64,000 nucleotides of DNA from positions 28,545,386-28,609,385 of the forward strand of contig OX439001.1 of assembly GCA_949316495.1 (NCBI GenBank), read 5' to 3'. Below, piece by piece: positions 12,164-24,354 of the stretch. The stretch's first letter is position 1, and each line of letters starts with the position of its first letter. A model generated the notes under the pieces. That model did not search any database. It had not been told where the DNA came from and saw only the letters and a list, made by a program, of their open reading frames with translations. Origin of the DNA: Amphiduros pacificus (taxonomy: Eukaryota; Annelida; Polychaeta; Phyllodocida; Hesionidae). A program made the translations under genes and the position numbers.

Positions 12164-13116
12164 TTAAGGGTATTTATGGGTGTTGGTAGTGAGTGTCCTC
12201 TGGTGGCAGATTTTCTGAGGGAACTATTCTTTCTTTTTACACCAAAATGGAACATTTTCAAAAAAGTATGGGAAAAATGCTCAACTGTCAGAAAGAGTTC
12301 CTTTTTCATTAAAACTTTCAAGTCATGAAATGACATTTATGGTATTCATTTTTGTAATAAAATTATTAATTTATTATTTGAAAATCACAATGGAATTTCT
12401 TTGATTATATTGAAAGCTTCATATCTTTTTAACTCATAAAAAGTGGCGTAGTAATATGCCACTGTTCCAAAATTTATGTTGTCATGTCAAAATGTTAAAG
12501 GGAAAAAGTTCTGCAGATTGTGGGACCATAATAAAGTGGATTTCAAAACAATTTTGTAAAAGTGATCTTGACAATATATACTGTGATCCTAGTGAAACAG
12601 ATATTCTATTTTTCAAAAACATTAAGAGAAAAATAGAGGTAAAGCACACACTTGAGCATTTCAAAAATATGAATTTTTCACCTCCCTTCACATATCTGAT
12701 TGCCAAACTTCCTTTTTATTTCCAAATTATACAAATCAAAATGAGAAAATCTGTTTCACTAGGATTACAGCGAATTTTCTTCCCAGTGAAATGAAATACA
12801 CACAGCTAAAAACAAGCCTATTCCTGTTGTGTAATCTGCAGAACTTATTTGCTTGTCTTCTTCATTTCTCATCAAAACTATCATCATGGAAAATTAGGAC
12901 AAAATACTATTTTGGAAGATATATACTTGTAATCATACCTTATAGTTCAAATATAGTAGTGTTTAAATATTGATTCATGTCATAAATGCTTTTAATTTAA
13001 TAGGGAATGTATTTTTGCACCGTAAATATACCAATTCCCATCAAGAACAGTATTTTGGTAATTTACTCCTCTGCCACTAGGGGGCACTCACTGAAAAGAC
13101 CCATAAATACCCTTAA
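12164..13116. mobile_element. Non-autonomous DNA transposon with TTAA flanks, about 945 bp
   Basis: TTAA at 12,164-12,167 and 13,113-13,116 flank inverted ends. The left end reads GGGTATTTATGGGT then AGTGAGTGTCCTCTGGTGGC. The reverse complement of the right end reads GGGTATTTATGGGT then AGTGAGTGCCCCCTAGTGGC. The inverted repeat is about 44 bp with few mismatches. TTAA duplications are the mark of piggyBac-type elements, although a GGG start is not typical. A 112-codon frame inside (12,456-12,794, plus) has no transposase motif I can see. Each end holds a CTCF-like core (12,192-12,206 minus; 13,074-13,088 plus). Confidence 0.65.
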
Positions 13117-13261
13117 ATCACAATGGTTTCCATGACATCATAAAGTTACAACAATGGCAAATAAACTTGCAACAAAATAAACATGATGCCTCATGTAAGG
13201 GCAGGTGTTCATTTCTTGCTTGAATTTCACCATAGGGATTGTTCATCACCAGATTCACTTA

Positions 13262-14091
13262 AAGATATGCCAATGGCCTCTTAGAGCTATGCTGATCGTT
13301 GCTTTTTGTAATATTTGTAAGAGGATGAAAATACGCTTGCCTTAGATGTGGAGAAGAGCTTTATTTAGATAAAGCGGTGATACAAGCACACAAAACACAC
13401 TCAAACACACTTAATAACAACACTACATATTTTGAACACCAAATCATATAATGCTACAATTGATAATGTTCACATGCACAACATAATAACTGATATTATC
13501 ATGGCAACCCCTAATAACATCAGAGCAGATGGGTGGGAAGGAGGCATGGAAAATTAGCTTTGAATGGCTAACCCCCCCCCCCCCCCCCCCCCCACGAGGT
13601 AACTTGGCGGGATCCTGGAGGTGACACCTGGTGAGTTTGCTCACGCCCGTATAACCCCCATGACTCAGAATTGGATGGTTGAGCCAGGCAGCTCCAGTTC
13701 CCCCTAACAAGCTCTAACCTCCACTTAACATTTTCCGGGAATGCCTGTAAAATTAAATCATTTATCCCAATGAGCCCAGACTTGAGCAAATGATATTTTC
13801 GGACAATCGAAATGCACATTACTTATTGAGTATGTTTTCTCGATTCTCATCGGCTGATATTTGTCATATTATTCAAAATGTCAGCCTCCTTAAAAGACAA
13901 TGAAAGCTGCAAGATTTTTTTCAAACGTCAAATGAAAACAATTTTGAGCCTAATGGAAAATAAATAGAATTGATTTTGCCTTACTAATAGCTAAGCACCC
14001 TGAGTTTCGGTCGAGGAGATCACAGTTGACGGACAGAATGACAAAACCCTCTCCCCATGACTGCAAAAGCTTTACCACGCATAGCTAAAAA
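13262..14091 (+). repeat. Dispersed repeat family, copy C, split by an insertion
   Basis: The left part (13,262-13,322) begins ATATGCCAATGGCCTCTTAG. The right part (about 13,730-14,091) runs from ATTTTCCGGGAATGCCTG to GCATAGCTAAAAA. Compared with copies A and D, roughly 410 bp of foreign DNA sits between them. That insert holds a CA-rich patch, a 22-base C run (13,572-13,593) and a GC-rich end; no target duplication could be defined. Confidence 0.65.
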
Positions 14092-15380
14092 GCTCCAAAG
14101 ATTTGAACCTCGGGTTTTGGAGGTCACAGAGCCTTACACATCTTTCAAATTGGTGGAGTGTAAAAACGTTTCACACAGCACCATCTATGTATCTGAACAA
14201 CATCTTATCACAACTGTAAAACGATAGTATGATGACAATGTTGGCAGACATGAAGTTTCACATGGACTCAATTTATTCTAGCTACGGAAAGATAATGATG
14301 TCTAATTCACCGGTAGGAAAATGTTTCAGTCCCAGAAAAAAGAAGTGTATAAATACAGAAATCTAGCATTAAAAGCCGTTTTTTAAAAAAACTTTTGGAT
14401 GCCATCCAGCATTCACCTGCATGTTTTGTCACTTTTCACAGGAAAATTAAACATAATTATGTTTGGAAAAATCCACGGGATATCTTTGTGACTTTGGAAA
14501 TACCAGAACATATCCCAGGTAGTAAGGGGATTTGTAGTCACGTGACAAGAGCCCTGGAGATACCCAGGGAGTTTGTATCTTCTTAAACAAATATAACACC
14601 TGCCAACACGAAGGTTGTGACATTACAAAAATGTCCCGGGATATTCCCAAATATGGGACAACATATCAAGTGCATTGCACTTAAACAACTCTACATCTAT
14701 ATGACTCGCCAACGCACTCATCTTAACAACTCATCATAATAAATAATCTTGACCATTCGGCACAACCACACATCAAAACTTATTTATTATGACCACTCAT
14801 AAAAACCACTCATTAAAACCACTCATAAAAACCACTCACAACAACCACTCGTAACAACCACTCGTAACAACCACTCGTAACAACCACTCATAACAACCAC
14901 TCATAACAACCACTCATAACAACCACTGTAATGACATCGTAAGAATGAAAACTGATGACAAACTCTGAGCCTGATGCGTATTGTGCGATGGGTGAACTGA
15001 GTGCAGCGTGATGAGTGTTTTCCATGTGCTTGGATCCTATAGATATCATACATACAGCAAGTAAGTAAGTATTGTGGTTACAGCTGAGAGGAGACGGCCC
15101 ACGGCTCGCCTCTGACCTGGAAATGCACTAAATATCAAATGTGAACCTTACATTGGCCACACGGTAGGCTGGTCCTCGCATGCCAGTTTGATTTTGGGAC
15201 AGGTTATTTCCCATGTAAATGGGATCGTTGTTATATTGTTGACCCCATTCGACTCATGCCAGGGGCGTACTACAAATGTGGCACATATCACACATATGAA
15301 TTCACCATAATTGGTAGAAAACCCCTCATAGGATCATAGGATCAGGAAACTTGGATCAGGAAACTTGTGGTGGATTGTCT
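14092..15380. other. Non-coding upstream region with 13-bp minisatellite
   Basis: At about 14,775-14,926 an AACAACCACTCGT-type 13-bp unit repeats roughly ten times, with CAT/CGT variants. The rest of this interval shows no gene. It lies upstream of the TRIM-NHL promoter. Confidence 0.6.
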
Positions 15381-15572
15381 GATCACGTGACTACAGTAAC
15401 AGGATAAAAAGGTCTGCCTGAAAGACAGCTGACAACAGGGTGATATCATCAGTAGCCATCAGTATGCGGTCATCATACACTGACTAAACATGGACAGGAA
15501 CAAAGAAGATCCCCTCTTAAGACGCAGTAGTATATGTCTGGATCGCAGGGTACACTCACCTCAGCGTGTACA
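15381..15572 (+). promoter_or_regulatory. Likely core promoter and first exon of the TRIM-NHL gene
   Basis: A TCACGTGA E-box (15,383-15,390) is followed by a TATA-like GATAAAAAGG (15,403-15,412), which would place transcription start near 15,435. The presumed first exon ends at 15,572 before GTAAGC. It contains an ATG at 15,490 with A at -3 and G at +4 and a 27-codon open run (MDRNKEDPLLRRSSICLDRR...). That run is either a short upstream frame or, with an acceptor at 15,688-15,690, an in-phase N-terminal extension. The acceptor choice cannot be settled by eye. Confidence 0.4.
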
Positions 15573-15949
15573 GTAAGCTAATTCTTCTTTTAAGAAATTA
15601 TATCAATGCTGAACCATATTCTTGGTTGGCTGGAGAATAAGTGTAATACTGACATAGATCTCCATATTGTGTCTAGGATATAGAAAGCAGAGAGAAATTA
15701 ACAAGCAAATCCTCGCCCTGCCATGGTACCGGGAGAGGTGGGAGGTACTATTTGAATCATTGGGTGACTATAACTAGCTCATCCTTCCCTGCCACAATAG
15801 AGGGGATGTCAGTATTCACACTGTGCACGTGTGCAGCACCTTCAGAGAGACCGTCAGACAGATTGGCCTTGGCAGACAAGCCGGAGACAGACCAGAGAGA
15901 CAGTCCAGAAGTGAGGCAGTCAGAGCACCGTGAGTTGAGAGCAGCCACC

Positions 15950-18265
15950 ATGGCTACCACCGCTGACATCCCAGCAATGGACGTGTTGTTACATTGTGTT
16001 ATATGTACCGATGAGTTCTCCTCCCCTAAGTTGCTCTCCTGTGGGCACACATTCTGTGCTAGCTGTGTCCAGCAGCTCATCAACGTAGCAGCCCAAGGGC
16101 AATTTTCCAGGATACTGAGATCTTTTCCCTGCCCAGTATGTAGACAAACTATCAGGATTCCACCAGATGGCGTCACCGGCTTCCAGGATGACTTCCGAGT
16201 GAGTCAGATCAGAGAGGCTTTTGAAGCTGTAGCTAGAGCGGGACCTACTGAGCAGGGAAACTGTGAGTTTTGTGTCAGCCAAAAAAGACAGGTTCCTGCC
16301 ACTTTTACCTGCCTCCAATGCCACAAACAGATGTGTGATGGCTGTCTCCAGAAACACGCCGCCAGACCACACTTCAAGTCTCATACAGTGGTGAGAAACG
16401 ACCAGCCCTCGTCCTCTGTGACCTGCAAGGATCACAACGAGAGCTGTGGGTTCGTGTGCACCCAGTGCAGTAAGATGGTGTGCGTAACCTGTGTGATGAC
16501 CTCCTGTTCTGCACACGACAATGCCGTGGAAGAGGTCAAGGTCGTGGCTGAGCAGAGGAAGAATGAAATCAAACGCATCACCAACATGGTGGAAATGAGA
16601 GTGGCGGAAATGGAACATAAAATGATTCAGCTTAATTTTCTTGAAACCAATAAAGCTAACATGCTCAATGATATCGAAACTGCTATAAAGAACAAGGCGC
16701 AGAATGTGATTCAGAGAGTGAGAGACAATGAAAGCGGCCTGCTGGGCGAGGTAGACGAATACAGAAGAGCTGTGATTGGAGAAATCCAGAATGCACGCAG
16801 TGAAGCAGAGCTGGAGTTGGGTATGTTATGCAGTCTGCGGGATGCCGTGGAGAGTGCAGCAGAGCCCGGCATGGAGGTTCAGCTTGTAGCTGCATATCCA
16901 TCTTTCAAATCCAAAGTGGCCAATAAAACAAGCTATACCTACACCCCAAGCAAAAAGACCTCTAGTAAACTGGTGTTCAAGCCAGAAGATCATATCAAAG
17001 TTGGTGCTATTAAGAGAAAAAAGGATGAACAGCTCCTGTCCTCCTTGAGAAATCTTGATGCTGGAGAGGCTCCAGAACCCATTAACATTAACACGAGTAG
17101 CAGTAGTGACCAGGCGGACATAAGTAGTACAGAGCTCGCTGCCGAATTGGACACCGTCTTCACAGAATCGTGTAGTCTCGCAGCAGCAGAGACGCGCACG
17201 TTGACATTGTCGCGGAGGAATCTGCGACGCAGCATGCACAGTCTGGAGGAAGTAGAAGAGAGGCCGTACCTGCACTCCACTCTGTCCTGGCAGATCACAG
17301 GGCTTGGTGATGGCTGCGATGTGACCTTTCTGCCTAATGGACATCTTGCCATATCAGACTCCACACATAAGAAGGTGGTCATGTATAACCGAGACGGGGA
17401 TGTAGTAGTTGATTCTAAAAGAGCCAACAACCAAGCAGATATATTCCAGAGGCCTAAAGGTATTGCCTTTCACAGTCAGCTTGGGGCGATCCTGGTGGCG
17501 GATCCTGATTCTCATTGTCTCAAGCTTCTTGACCCGACCACTTTGCGCTACATGAGTGACCTTGTCCTGGCTCAGGTTCAGGAGCCTCATGGTGTAGCGG
17601 TGATGACTGATGGTAAGATTATAGTTACAGAAGCTGGAGACAGGCGCCACGGAGTCAGCATTCACTCCCCCCGGGGGGCGTGCCGCAAGATGTGGGGCAC
17701 TCAGGGTTCCAGGATGAACTCCCTGAGAAGCAGATGGTTGCATCGCTCACCGGAAGCTCAGTTCAACTTTCCACTGTTTACCACAGTGGACACCCATGAC
17801 AGAATCATCGTCTCTGACCTGCTGAACAACTCAGTCCATTTCTTTGACTGTGAGGGCAGACTGCTTCACAGGTAAAACTTTATTACTTGAACTATTCCAT
17901 ATGAAATTTGATAAGGTTGGAATTTGATATAAATTTAAAAGAGTTTAAAAGGATGACTATAAACAAATGTTTACAAAAGTTCAGGTTCTTGGAACAGTTA
18001 TTAGGTTGAGTGTTTACGTCTTCTAGATTTGGCAATGGTTCAAATGCGGAGTTACCTCGCGGTGTCTGTGTCGATCCCAATAATGTGATACTGGTGGCGC
18101 ACTCTGCCGGGCTGGGAGAGTCCTCACACGTGACCGCATTCACCACGGATGGAAGGTGAGACATTGCATACTGTATTTAGTAACAGTGCCTGACGATTAT
18201 CTGGTTTAACAGATGAAATGCCTGACGATTATCTGGTGCCTGACGATTATCTGGTTTATCAGATG

Positions 18266-18359
<94 letters not shown>

Positions 18360-18772
18360 AGAGATTGTATCAGATATGGGGTTTTTACCAATCTCAGACC
18401 TGTCTTGTGGGGCATTGACGTACTGTGAGGCATATAAAATACCCCACTCTTCATAGTGCAGCTGCTTAGCCACAGTTACATAAGTAACCTGTACAAGGCC
18501 TTTTTGAACAAACATGTCTGAGAAGCATATTTATACAACCAGGCCATAACTATATAAATCACTGCCATCTAGTGTCACAGTTAGTAATAAGTGCCCTGGT
18601 GGTGGATAATGGCATTAGCACCTTGATATGAACGTTAGATTTGTGGGGTATGTAAAATAAATTCATTATTAACACCAGATGGCACTCTCCTGTTACACAC
18701 ATTAAGGTATGAGATGGTATCCCATAATGAGGTCTGACAAAGATACTTCCAGTACCTCATATCTGTACCAGC

Positions 18773-18865
<93 letters not shown>

Positions 18866-19330
18866 TAAATCTTTATTAAATCTTGAAACCGTAAAACTCC
18901 ATGCAAACGTGTCTGCATAAAAAAAATAAACACCAATATGATATCTTCTATATTTGCCAAAATAAATAAATAAAAAAAGATAAAATAAATAAATAAAATG
19001 AAAAACATTTGAATCGTATATGTTCGGATATGTATATCACTCGATATGAAGATTTCATCTTGGTTTTCTACATATTTCAACCAAATATACAGTCTATTTC
19101 ATTGTATCAAGCAGTGCTGCTGTACGTGTATAAATGTATTGTCCACATATTGCAGGTTGGTGAACACGGTGGTGGAGTGGGACGGATGTGATGTCCAGAG
19201 ATGTGGCAATATCTCCTCTCTAGCCATGTCAGGCACCCGCCTAGCTACCGTCTCGGAAAAGGCGGTGCAACTGTATGAGTGCTCCGTGCCTGACGGTTTC
19301 CCGGGCTCCACTACATGCGCTGCTACATGA
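15950..19330 (+). CDS. TRIM-NHL protein (RING, two B-boxes, coiled coil, NHL repeats)
   Basis: Three coding exons join in phase: 15,950-17,871, 18,027-18,155 and 19,156-19,330, giving 741 residues. The donors are AG|GTAAAA and AG|GTGAGA; the acceptors are TTCTAG and TTGCAG. Start chosen at 15,950 because GCAGCCACCATGG is an ideal Kozak context just before the RING; the frame is open upstream, with another ATG at 15,806. The RING is C3HC4 (C16, C19, C31, H33, C36, C39, C61, C64). B-box-like zinc sites span C105-H145 and C159-H189, a coiled coil about 190-300, and NHL beta-propeller repeats about 445-735. No filamin domain is seen, so it is closer in layout to TRIM32 than to TRIM2/3/71. Family role: E3 ubiquitin ligase, with NHL as substrate or RNA platform. 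The propeller is completed only by exons 2 and 3. Orthology is unresolved because such genes are often expanded in invertebrates. Confidence 0.93.
18188..18860. repeat. Intronic repeats: GACGATTATCTGG triplication and two (TA)n tracts
   Basis: In the second intron between coding exons (18,156-19,155), TGCCTGACGATTATCTGG occurs three times at 18,188-18,260. It is followed by (TA)n at 18,269-18,355 and again at 18,779-18,860. Frames read through the TA tracts (Tyr-Ile) are artefacts. Confidence 0.9.
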
Positions 19331-19387
19331 CATAATCCCTGAATATTCATGCTGATGGTCTGACCTGACATTTCCCACCTCAATATT

Positions 19388-20290
19388 CATATGAGTCCAA
19401 CATCTAAATTAATATCCCCATCTTAATACTCTTGTAGGTCCATTATCTGACTCCATAACCCCACCTTAATACTCGTGTAGGTCGATTATATGATTTAGTA
19501 TCCCCACCTCAATACTCATGTGCGTCAATTATCTGACTCAATATTCCCAACTTAATACTCATGTGGGTCCATTATCTGACTCAATATTCCCATCTTAATA
19601 CTCATGTGGGTTCATTATCTGATTCAATGTTCCCATCCTAATTCTCATGTGGGTCCATTATCTGATTCAATATTCCCATCCTAATTCTCATGTGGGTCCA
19701 TTATCTGATTCAATGTTCCCATCCTAATTCTCATGTGGGTTCATTATCTGATTCAATATTCCCATCTTAATACTCATGTGGGTTCATTATCTCACTCAAT
19801 ATTCCCATCCTAATTCTCATGTGGGTCCATTATCTGATTCAATATTCCCATCCTAATTCTCATGTGGGTCCATTATCTGATTCAATATTCCCATCCTAAT
19901 TCTCATGTGGGTTCATTATCTGATTCAATGTTCCCATCCTAATTCTCATGTGTGTCAATTATCTGATTCAATATTCCCATCTTAATACTCATGTGGGTCC
20001 ATTATCTGATTCAATGTTCCCATCCTAATTCTCATGTGGGTTCATTATCTGATTCAATGTTCCCATCCTAATTCTCATGTGGGTTCATTATCTGATTCAA
20101 TGTTCCCATCCTAATTCTCATGTGGGTTCATTATCTGATTCAATATTCCCATCTTAATACTCATGTGGGTTCATTATCTCACTCAATATCCCCACCTTAA
20201 TAATCTTGTAGGTCAAATATCTGATTCAATATTCCCATCTTAATATTCATGTTGATCCATTATCTGACCTATTATTCTATTCTAGTAATC
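19388..20290. repeat. 43-bp minisatellite after the TRIM-NHL stop, about 20 copies
   Basis: Units contain CATGTGGGTCCATTATCTGA and TTCCCATCCTAATTCT and repeat every 43 bp, most regularly from 19,560 to 20,200. The array begins about 60 bases after the stop codon, so part or all may be transcribed as 3' UTR. Confidence 0.93.
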
Positions 20291-20343
20291 ATAGATAAAA
20301 GGCAAAGCTGCATAAGACGATTTAAACATCGATCGCATGTGCT

Positions 20344-21125
20344 GGTCCACTAATGTGGATCAACTTTCCCAACTGTCCCCACCTAAATACTAATGTGGAT
20401 CAACTTTCCCAACTGTTCCCACCAAAATACTAATGTGGATCAACTTTCCCAACTGTTCCCACCTAAATACTAATGTGGATCAACTTTCCCAACTGTTCCC
20501 ACCTAAATACTAATGTGGATCAACTTTCCCAACTGTTCCCACCAAAATACTAATGTGGATCAACTTTCCCAACTATTCCCACCTAAATACTAATGTGGAT
20601 CAACTTTCCCAACTGTTCCCACCTAAATACTAATGTGGATCAACTTTCCCAACTGTCCCCACCCAAATACTAATGTGGATCAACTTTCCCAACTGTCCCC
20701 ACCTAAATACTAATGCGGATCAACTTTCCCAACTGTCCCCACCTAAATACTAATGTGGATCAACTTTCCCAACTGTCCCCACCTAAATACTAATGTGGAT
20801 CAACTTTCCCAACTGTCCTCACCTAAATACTAATGGGGATCAACTTTCCCAACTGTCCCCACCTAAATACTAATGTGGATCAACTTTCCCAACTGTCCTC
20901 ACCTAAATACTAATGTGGATCAACTTTCCCAACTGTCCCCACCTAAATACTAATGCGGATCAACTTTCCCAACTGTCCCCACCTAAATACTAATGTGGAT
21001 CAACTTTCCCAACTGTCCCCACCTAAATACTAATGTGGATCAACTTTCCCAACTGTCCTCACCTAAATACTAATGTGGATCAACTTTCCCAACTGTCCCC
21101 ACCTAAATACTAATGGGGATCAACT
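20344..21125. repeat. 40-bp minisatellite, about 19 copies
   Basis: The unit holds CTAATGTGGATCAACTTTCC and CAACTGTCCCCACCTAAATA. Copies are highly uniform, with recurring single-base variants (GTGG/GCGG/GGGG; CCCC/TTCC/CCTC). The flank at 21,126 keeps a related phrase, suggesting the array grew from local sequence. Confidence 0.95.
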
Positions 21126-21791
21126 ATCTAACTTAGTTGTCCCCGTCTGAATATTTAGGCAGATGTGGATCATGAGTGGACTGGATAACATGAAACAATA
21201 TGGGAAGGTTTCAATTAAAATATTACCTCCAATGTTACTGTGTCTACATATATTATGTAATTAACATTAAATCTTGATGTCATGAGAAATCAGCTTCATT
21301 CAATAATCATTAGCAAAGAAACCACCTGATAACAGTTTTACGGTATATATACTATTATACATTGTATATGACTGTATTTATATAATACTGCTTGTTATTT
21401 CATGCTGTTTGCGATATGTGTCATAGCTAATACATAATATCTTTCAGTCTTAAAAATTAAATTAATATTTAATTATATCACAAGTAACTCGTGTACCAAA
21501 CAATCATGTAATTTGTGTTAATTTTATACATGTGGCCGTGACAAATGGCCGTGACAAATGATTATTATATTCATACTAAGTGATATATAAAGCTTTGAGT
21601 TTCGGTTATATTAATATCAATATATGGCAAACGATTATTATATTCATATTAAGTGTAAAATGCACTGAGCTTCGGTTATATTAACTTCTGCTAAGTTATA
21701 ATTTGAAATATGTACCATAATAAACTTGTGAGAGAAAATACATTTTTTCTGCTTCTGTTTGAAAATGGTGTAAAAACATGCCAATTAAACC
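21126..21791. other. Non-coding, possible 3' UTR end of TRIM-NHL gene
   Basis: A roughly 85-bp segment is duplicated at 21,550-21,685 (ATTATTATATTCATA ... TTCGGTTATATTAA). AATAAA at 21,719-21,724 is a candidate polyadenylation signal for a long 3' UTR; other sites could be used instead. Confidence 0.35.
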
Positions 21792-22243
21792 TTTTTAGCT
21801 ATGCTTAGAATAGCTTTTGCAGCGATGAGAGAAACATTTTCTGTAGTTCTGTCTATCCTTTAACTTTAATTTAGCCTTCTCCTAACGATGTTCCTGGCTA
21901 TTTGTAGGCAAGAAATTGTATTTTCACAGGACCAATTCTATATATTTTCGAATAGGCTCAGAATTGTATCCATTGTATTTGTTTTCTCCAAAAAATCTAA
22001 TAGACATCATTGAGTTGTCAAGGAGGCTGCAATTTTCAATAACGTGGGAAATATTATTCAAAAAAAAAATCAAGTCAACAATTTGGGGCCAATTTAAATA
22101 TGTAACATGCATTTTGATTGGTCAAAATTATCATCTACTCAAGTCTGCCATGGAAAGGATTTATGTCGCAATTGCAGGCATTTCCAGAAAATGTACACTC
22201 TCATGAGAAAAAAAATACCCGGCTCTAAGGCCATTGGCTTATG
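21792..22243 (-). repeat. Dispersed repeat family, copy D (inverted)
   Basis: This copy is the reverse complement of copies A-C: it starts TTTTTAGCTATGCTTAGAAT and ends GGCTCTAAGGCCATTGGCTT. It is the least interrupted copy besides A. The 96-codon frame across it is not conserved in the other copies and is not a gene. Confidence 0.75.
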
Positions 22244-22865
22244 TTTCATCTATTAAATTTTTGCTTAGTGAATAATGAAGCATAATGAATATTCCAGTAA
22301 TAAACTTCAGAGGGTATATAAATTGTATTACATATGATAAAGCACCTCTGACATATTCGCCTAAGGACAAAAGAAAAATATCTTTGGAAAGAGTGAATAT
22401 TAGAATGGCCAAAGTTTTCAGGATTTATTTGCTCTTAATCATGACATGTACCATACTTCCCTTAAGATAAATCAAGCAGATTCTCATCAGCGTTAAGCCA
22501 TCTTGATTTCTGTTATGAGTGAACTCATTGAGTACATATCAACACATCAGCTCCCTATGAAACTGACATCCTACCGGACTACTTTCCATATGACTTCTCC
22601 AGAGAAATATGCCCCACTCCAGTCACTGACCTTTTTGTTATGTTGCAATTTCTGTGTTATGACCTGAGTTATAGATATGTACTTGATCTATTTGTATTAC
22701 TTTTGACATCTTGGACAAACAAATCTTTGGAAAATTATAGCCTTTAAATTTAACTTAGGCTGCTGTGTGAAATTACTGAATATTTACCTTACAAAACAAT
22801 TTATAAAGGTGACTGATAAAGATATTGACTATTTGTGTGATTTACCAGTGAAAAGGTCAAATCAT

Positions 22866-22945
22866 ACTTTTCAACATGGCTCAGTGGGTAAGACATCTGT
22901 CTCCAATGCTAAAGGTTTGGGGTTCAATTCCCGATTGGGACAAGT
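22866..22945 (+). mobile_element. tRNA-derived SINE head
   Basis: A-box-like TGGCTCAGTGGGTAAGAC and B-box GGTTCAATTCC are spaced as in a tRNA, ending near GATTGGGACA. There is no convincing acceptor-stem pairing, so it is a SINE head rather than a working tRNA gene. Its head differs from the SINE at 39.7 kb, so it is a second SINE family. Confidence 0.6.
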
Positions 22946-22959
22946 ACTTCTTTTTCATG

Positions 22960-23910
22960 CTGAAGATGAAATGTTCATTTTGAAGTTTTATCTTAGCAAT
23001 ATGCACATCAGAACATATAGAATCACAATATTTTTTGTATTGTCAAAAAGTATAAAAAAATAATGACTTTATTAAAAATCAAAGGTGAAATCTTCATGTT
23101 GGGATCTTATTTGAGCAATATGAAAGTCAGAACATTTAAATTCTATTGTTTCTTTTATAGCAAATGGAGAAAATCCACAAAAAAATAGATAAAATGTCTA
23201 TAATAAAATATAGATGGCATTTGGCTTTATTTTGAGCTATGATGAGCAAAGAAGCTTTTACTTAAACGAGTTAATTTCTATGTTTATACAACGCTGTGAC
23301 CCCAAAGTTTATACAAAGGTGGCTCTTTTCATGTTGAAGGTGAAATCTTCATATTGGAGTTCTGTATGAGTAATATACACTTTAGAAACACAATTGATTT
23401 GTTTATTGCAAATGTAGAAGAATACAAAATAATAAAAATGGCTTTATACAAAAAAGATGAAATCTTTATATTGGTGTTCTAGTTGAGGAATATGCATGTC
23501 AGAATAATGAAATTATTTTTTAGAGAATAGAGAATATATTTGTCTTATTTAGTTTTTTTGGAGGGGATGTCCTGTTATTTGTCTTTTTTAAATATGAATG
23601 AAAAAATATGAATGAAAAAATATGAATGAAAAAATATGAATGAAAAAATATGAATGTAAAAATATGAATGAAAAAATATGAATGAAAAAATATGAATGAA
23701 AAAATATGAATGAAAAAATATGAATGATAAAGACCTCAAACAGAAAACAAATATGAAATCTTCATATTAAGGTAAAGTTTGAGCTTTACTCATGTTAGAA
23801 CATATTGAATTGAAAATGTTTTTTCATCTTCATATTCGATTTTTTCTGAGCTTAGACACGTTTACATAGAAACTATAGCATGGAGCCAATATCAAAATTT
23901 TCATGGATTT
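22960..23910. repeat. Old degenerate tandem repeat (about 110 bp) with a 14-bp array inside
   Basis: The phrase GGTGAAATCTTCATATTGG with a following GAGCAATATGCA-GTCAGAAC block recurs at about 22,967, 23,085, 23,338, 23,458 and 23,753 with heavy divergence. Within it, an AAAAATATGAATGA unit (14 bp) repeats about nine times at 23,592-23,728. Confidence 0.65.
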
Positions 23911-24354
23911 TAAACTTTGAGTAATTTGATCATGAGTCCAACCTTGAGCATGTATGAATAAATCTAGTGCAATGCAATAATGTCAAATGTTTTAGTATTA
24001 GCATGTGTCTCACAGGTGTGATGATATGCTTTGACTTTTTCTCATGGCTTGATTGCTCACTCAACATTTTGTCTGGATCCACATTTCAATACAGACAAGG
24101 CTGTATCTATCCAAGGCATTATAACAATTCATCAACCCTTAACAAATACCTGCAAGTAATGCTCATTCTTAAATACATTCCATCAGATTGGTATATTATA
24201 TATTCCAAAACCATATTCAAAATCTTCAAAATGTGGAATTGTCAATATTTGACCTTGTCAGTCATGATGGAAATCGACAGGTCACAAACAATGCATGTAC
24301 TCACATGTGCAAAGATCATCTCTTGGAAATGGTGTCAATGCCTCCGAAATATCT

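Noticed and set aside
12456-12794. 112-codon frame as a transposase gene
   Set aside because: Lies inside the TTAA-flanked element but shows no catalytic triad or other transposase block; probably chance.
13444-13819. Minus-strand frames across the C run
   Set aside because: Gly run comes from the homopolymer; the flanks have no domain and the region is an insertion in a repeat.
15757-17743. Minus-strand frames of 129-209 codons opposite the TRIM-NHL exon
   Set aside because: Shadows of the plus-strand coding exon; no motifs, while the plus frame has RING, B-box and NHL signatures.
18206-18515. Tyr-Ile repeat frames over TA tracts (also at 2.2, 41.0 and 52.7 kb)
   Set aside because: Microsatellite translation artefacts; the 18.2-kb case lies in an intron.
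21916-22206. 96-codon frame
   Set aside because: Falls in dispersed repeat copy D and is not kept open in the other three copies.
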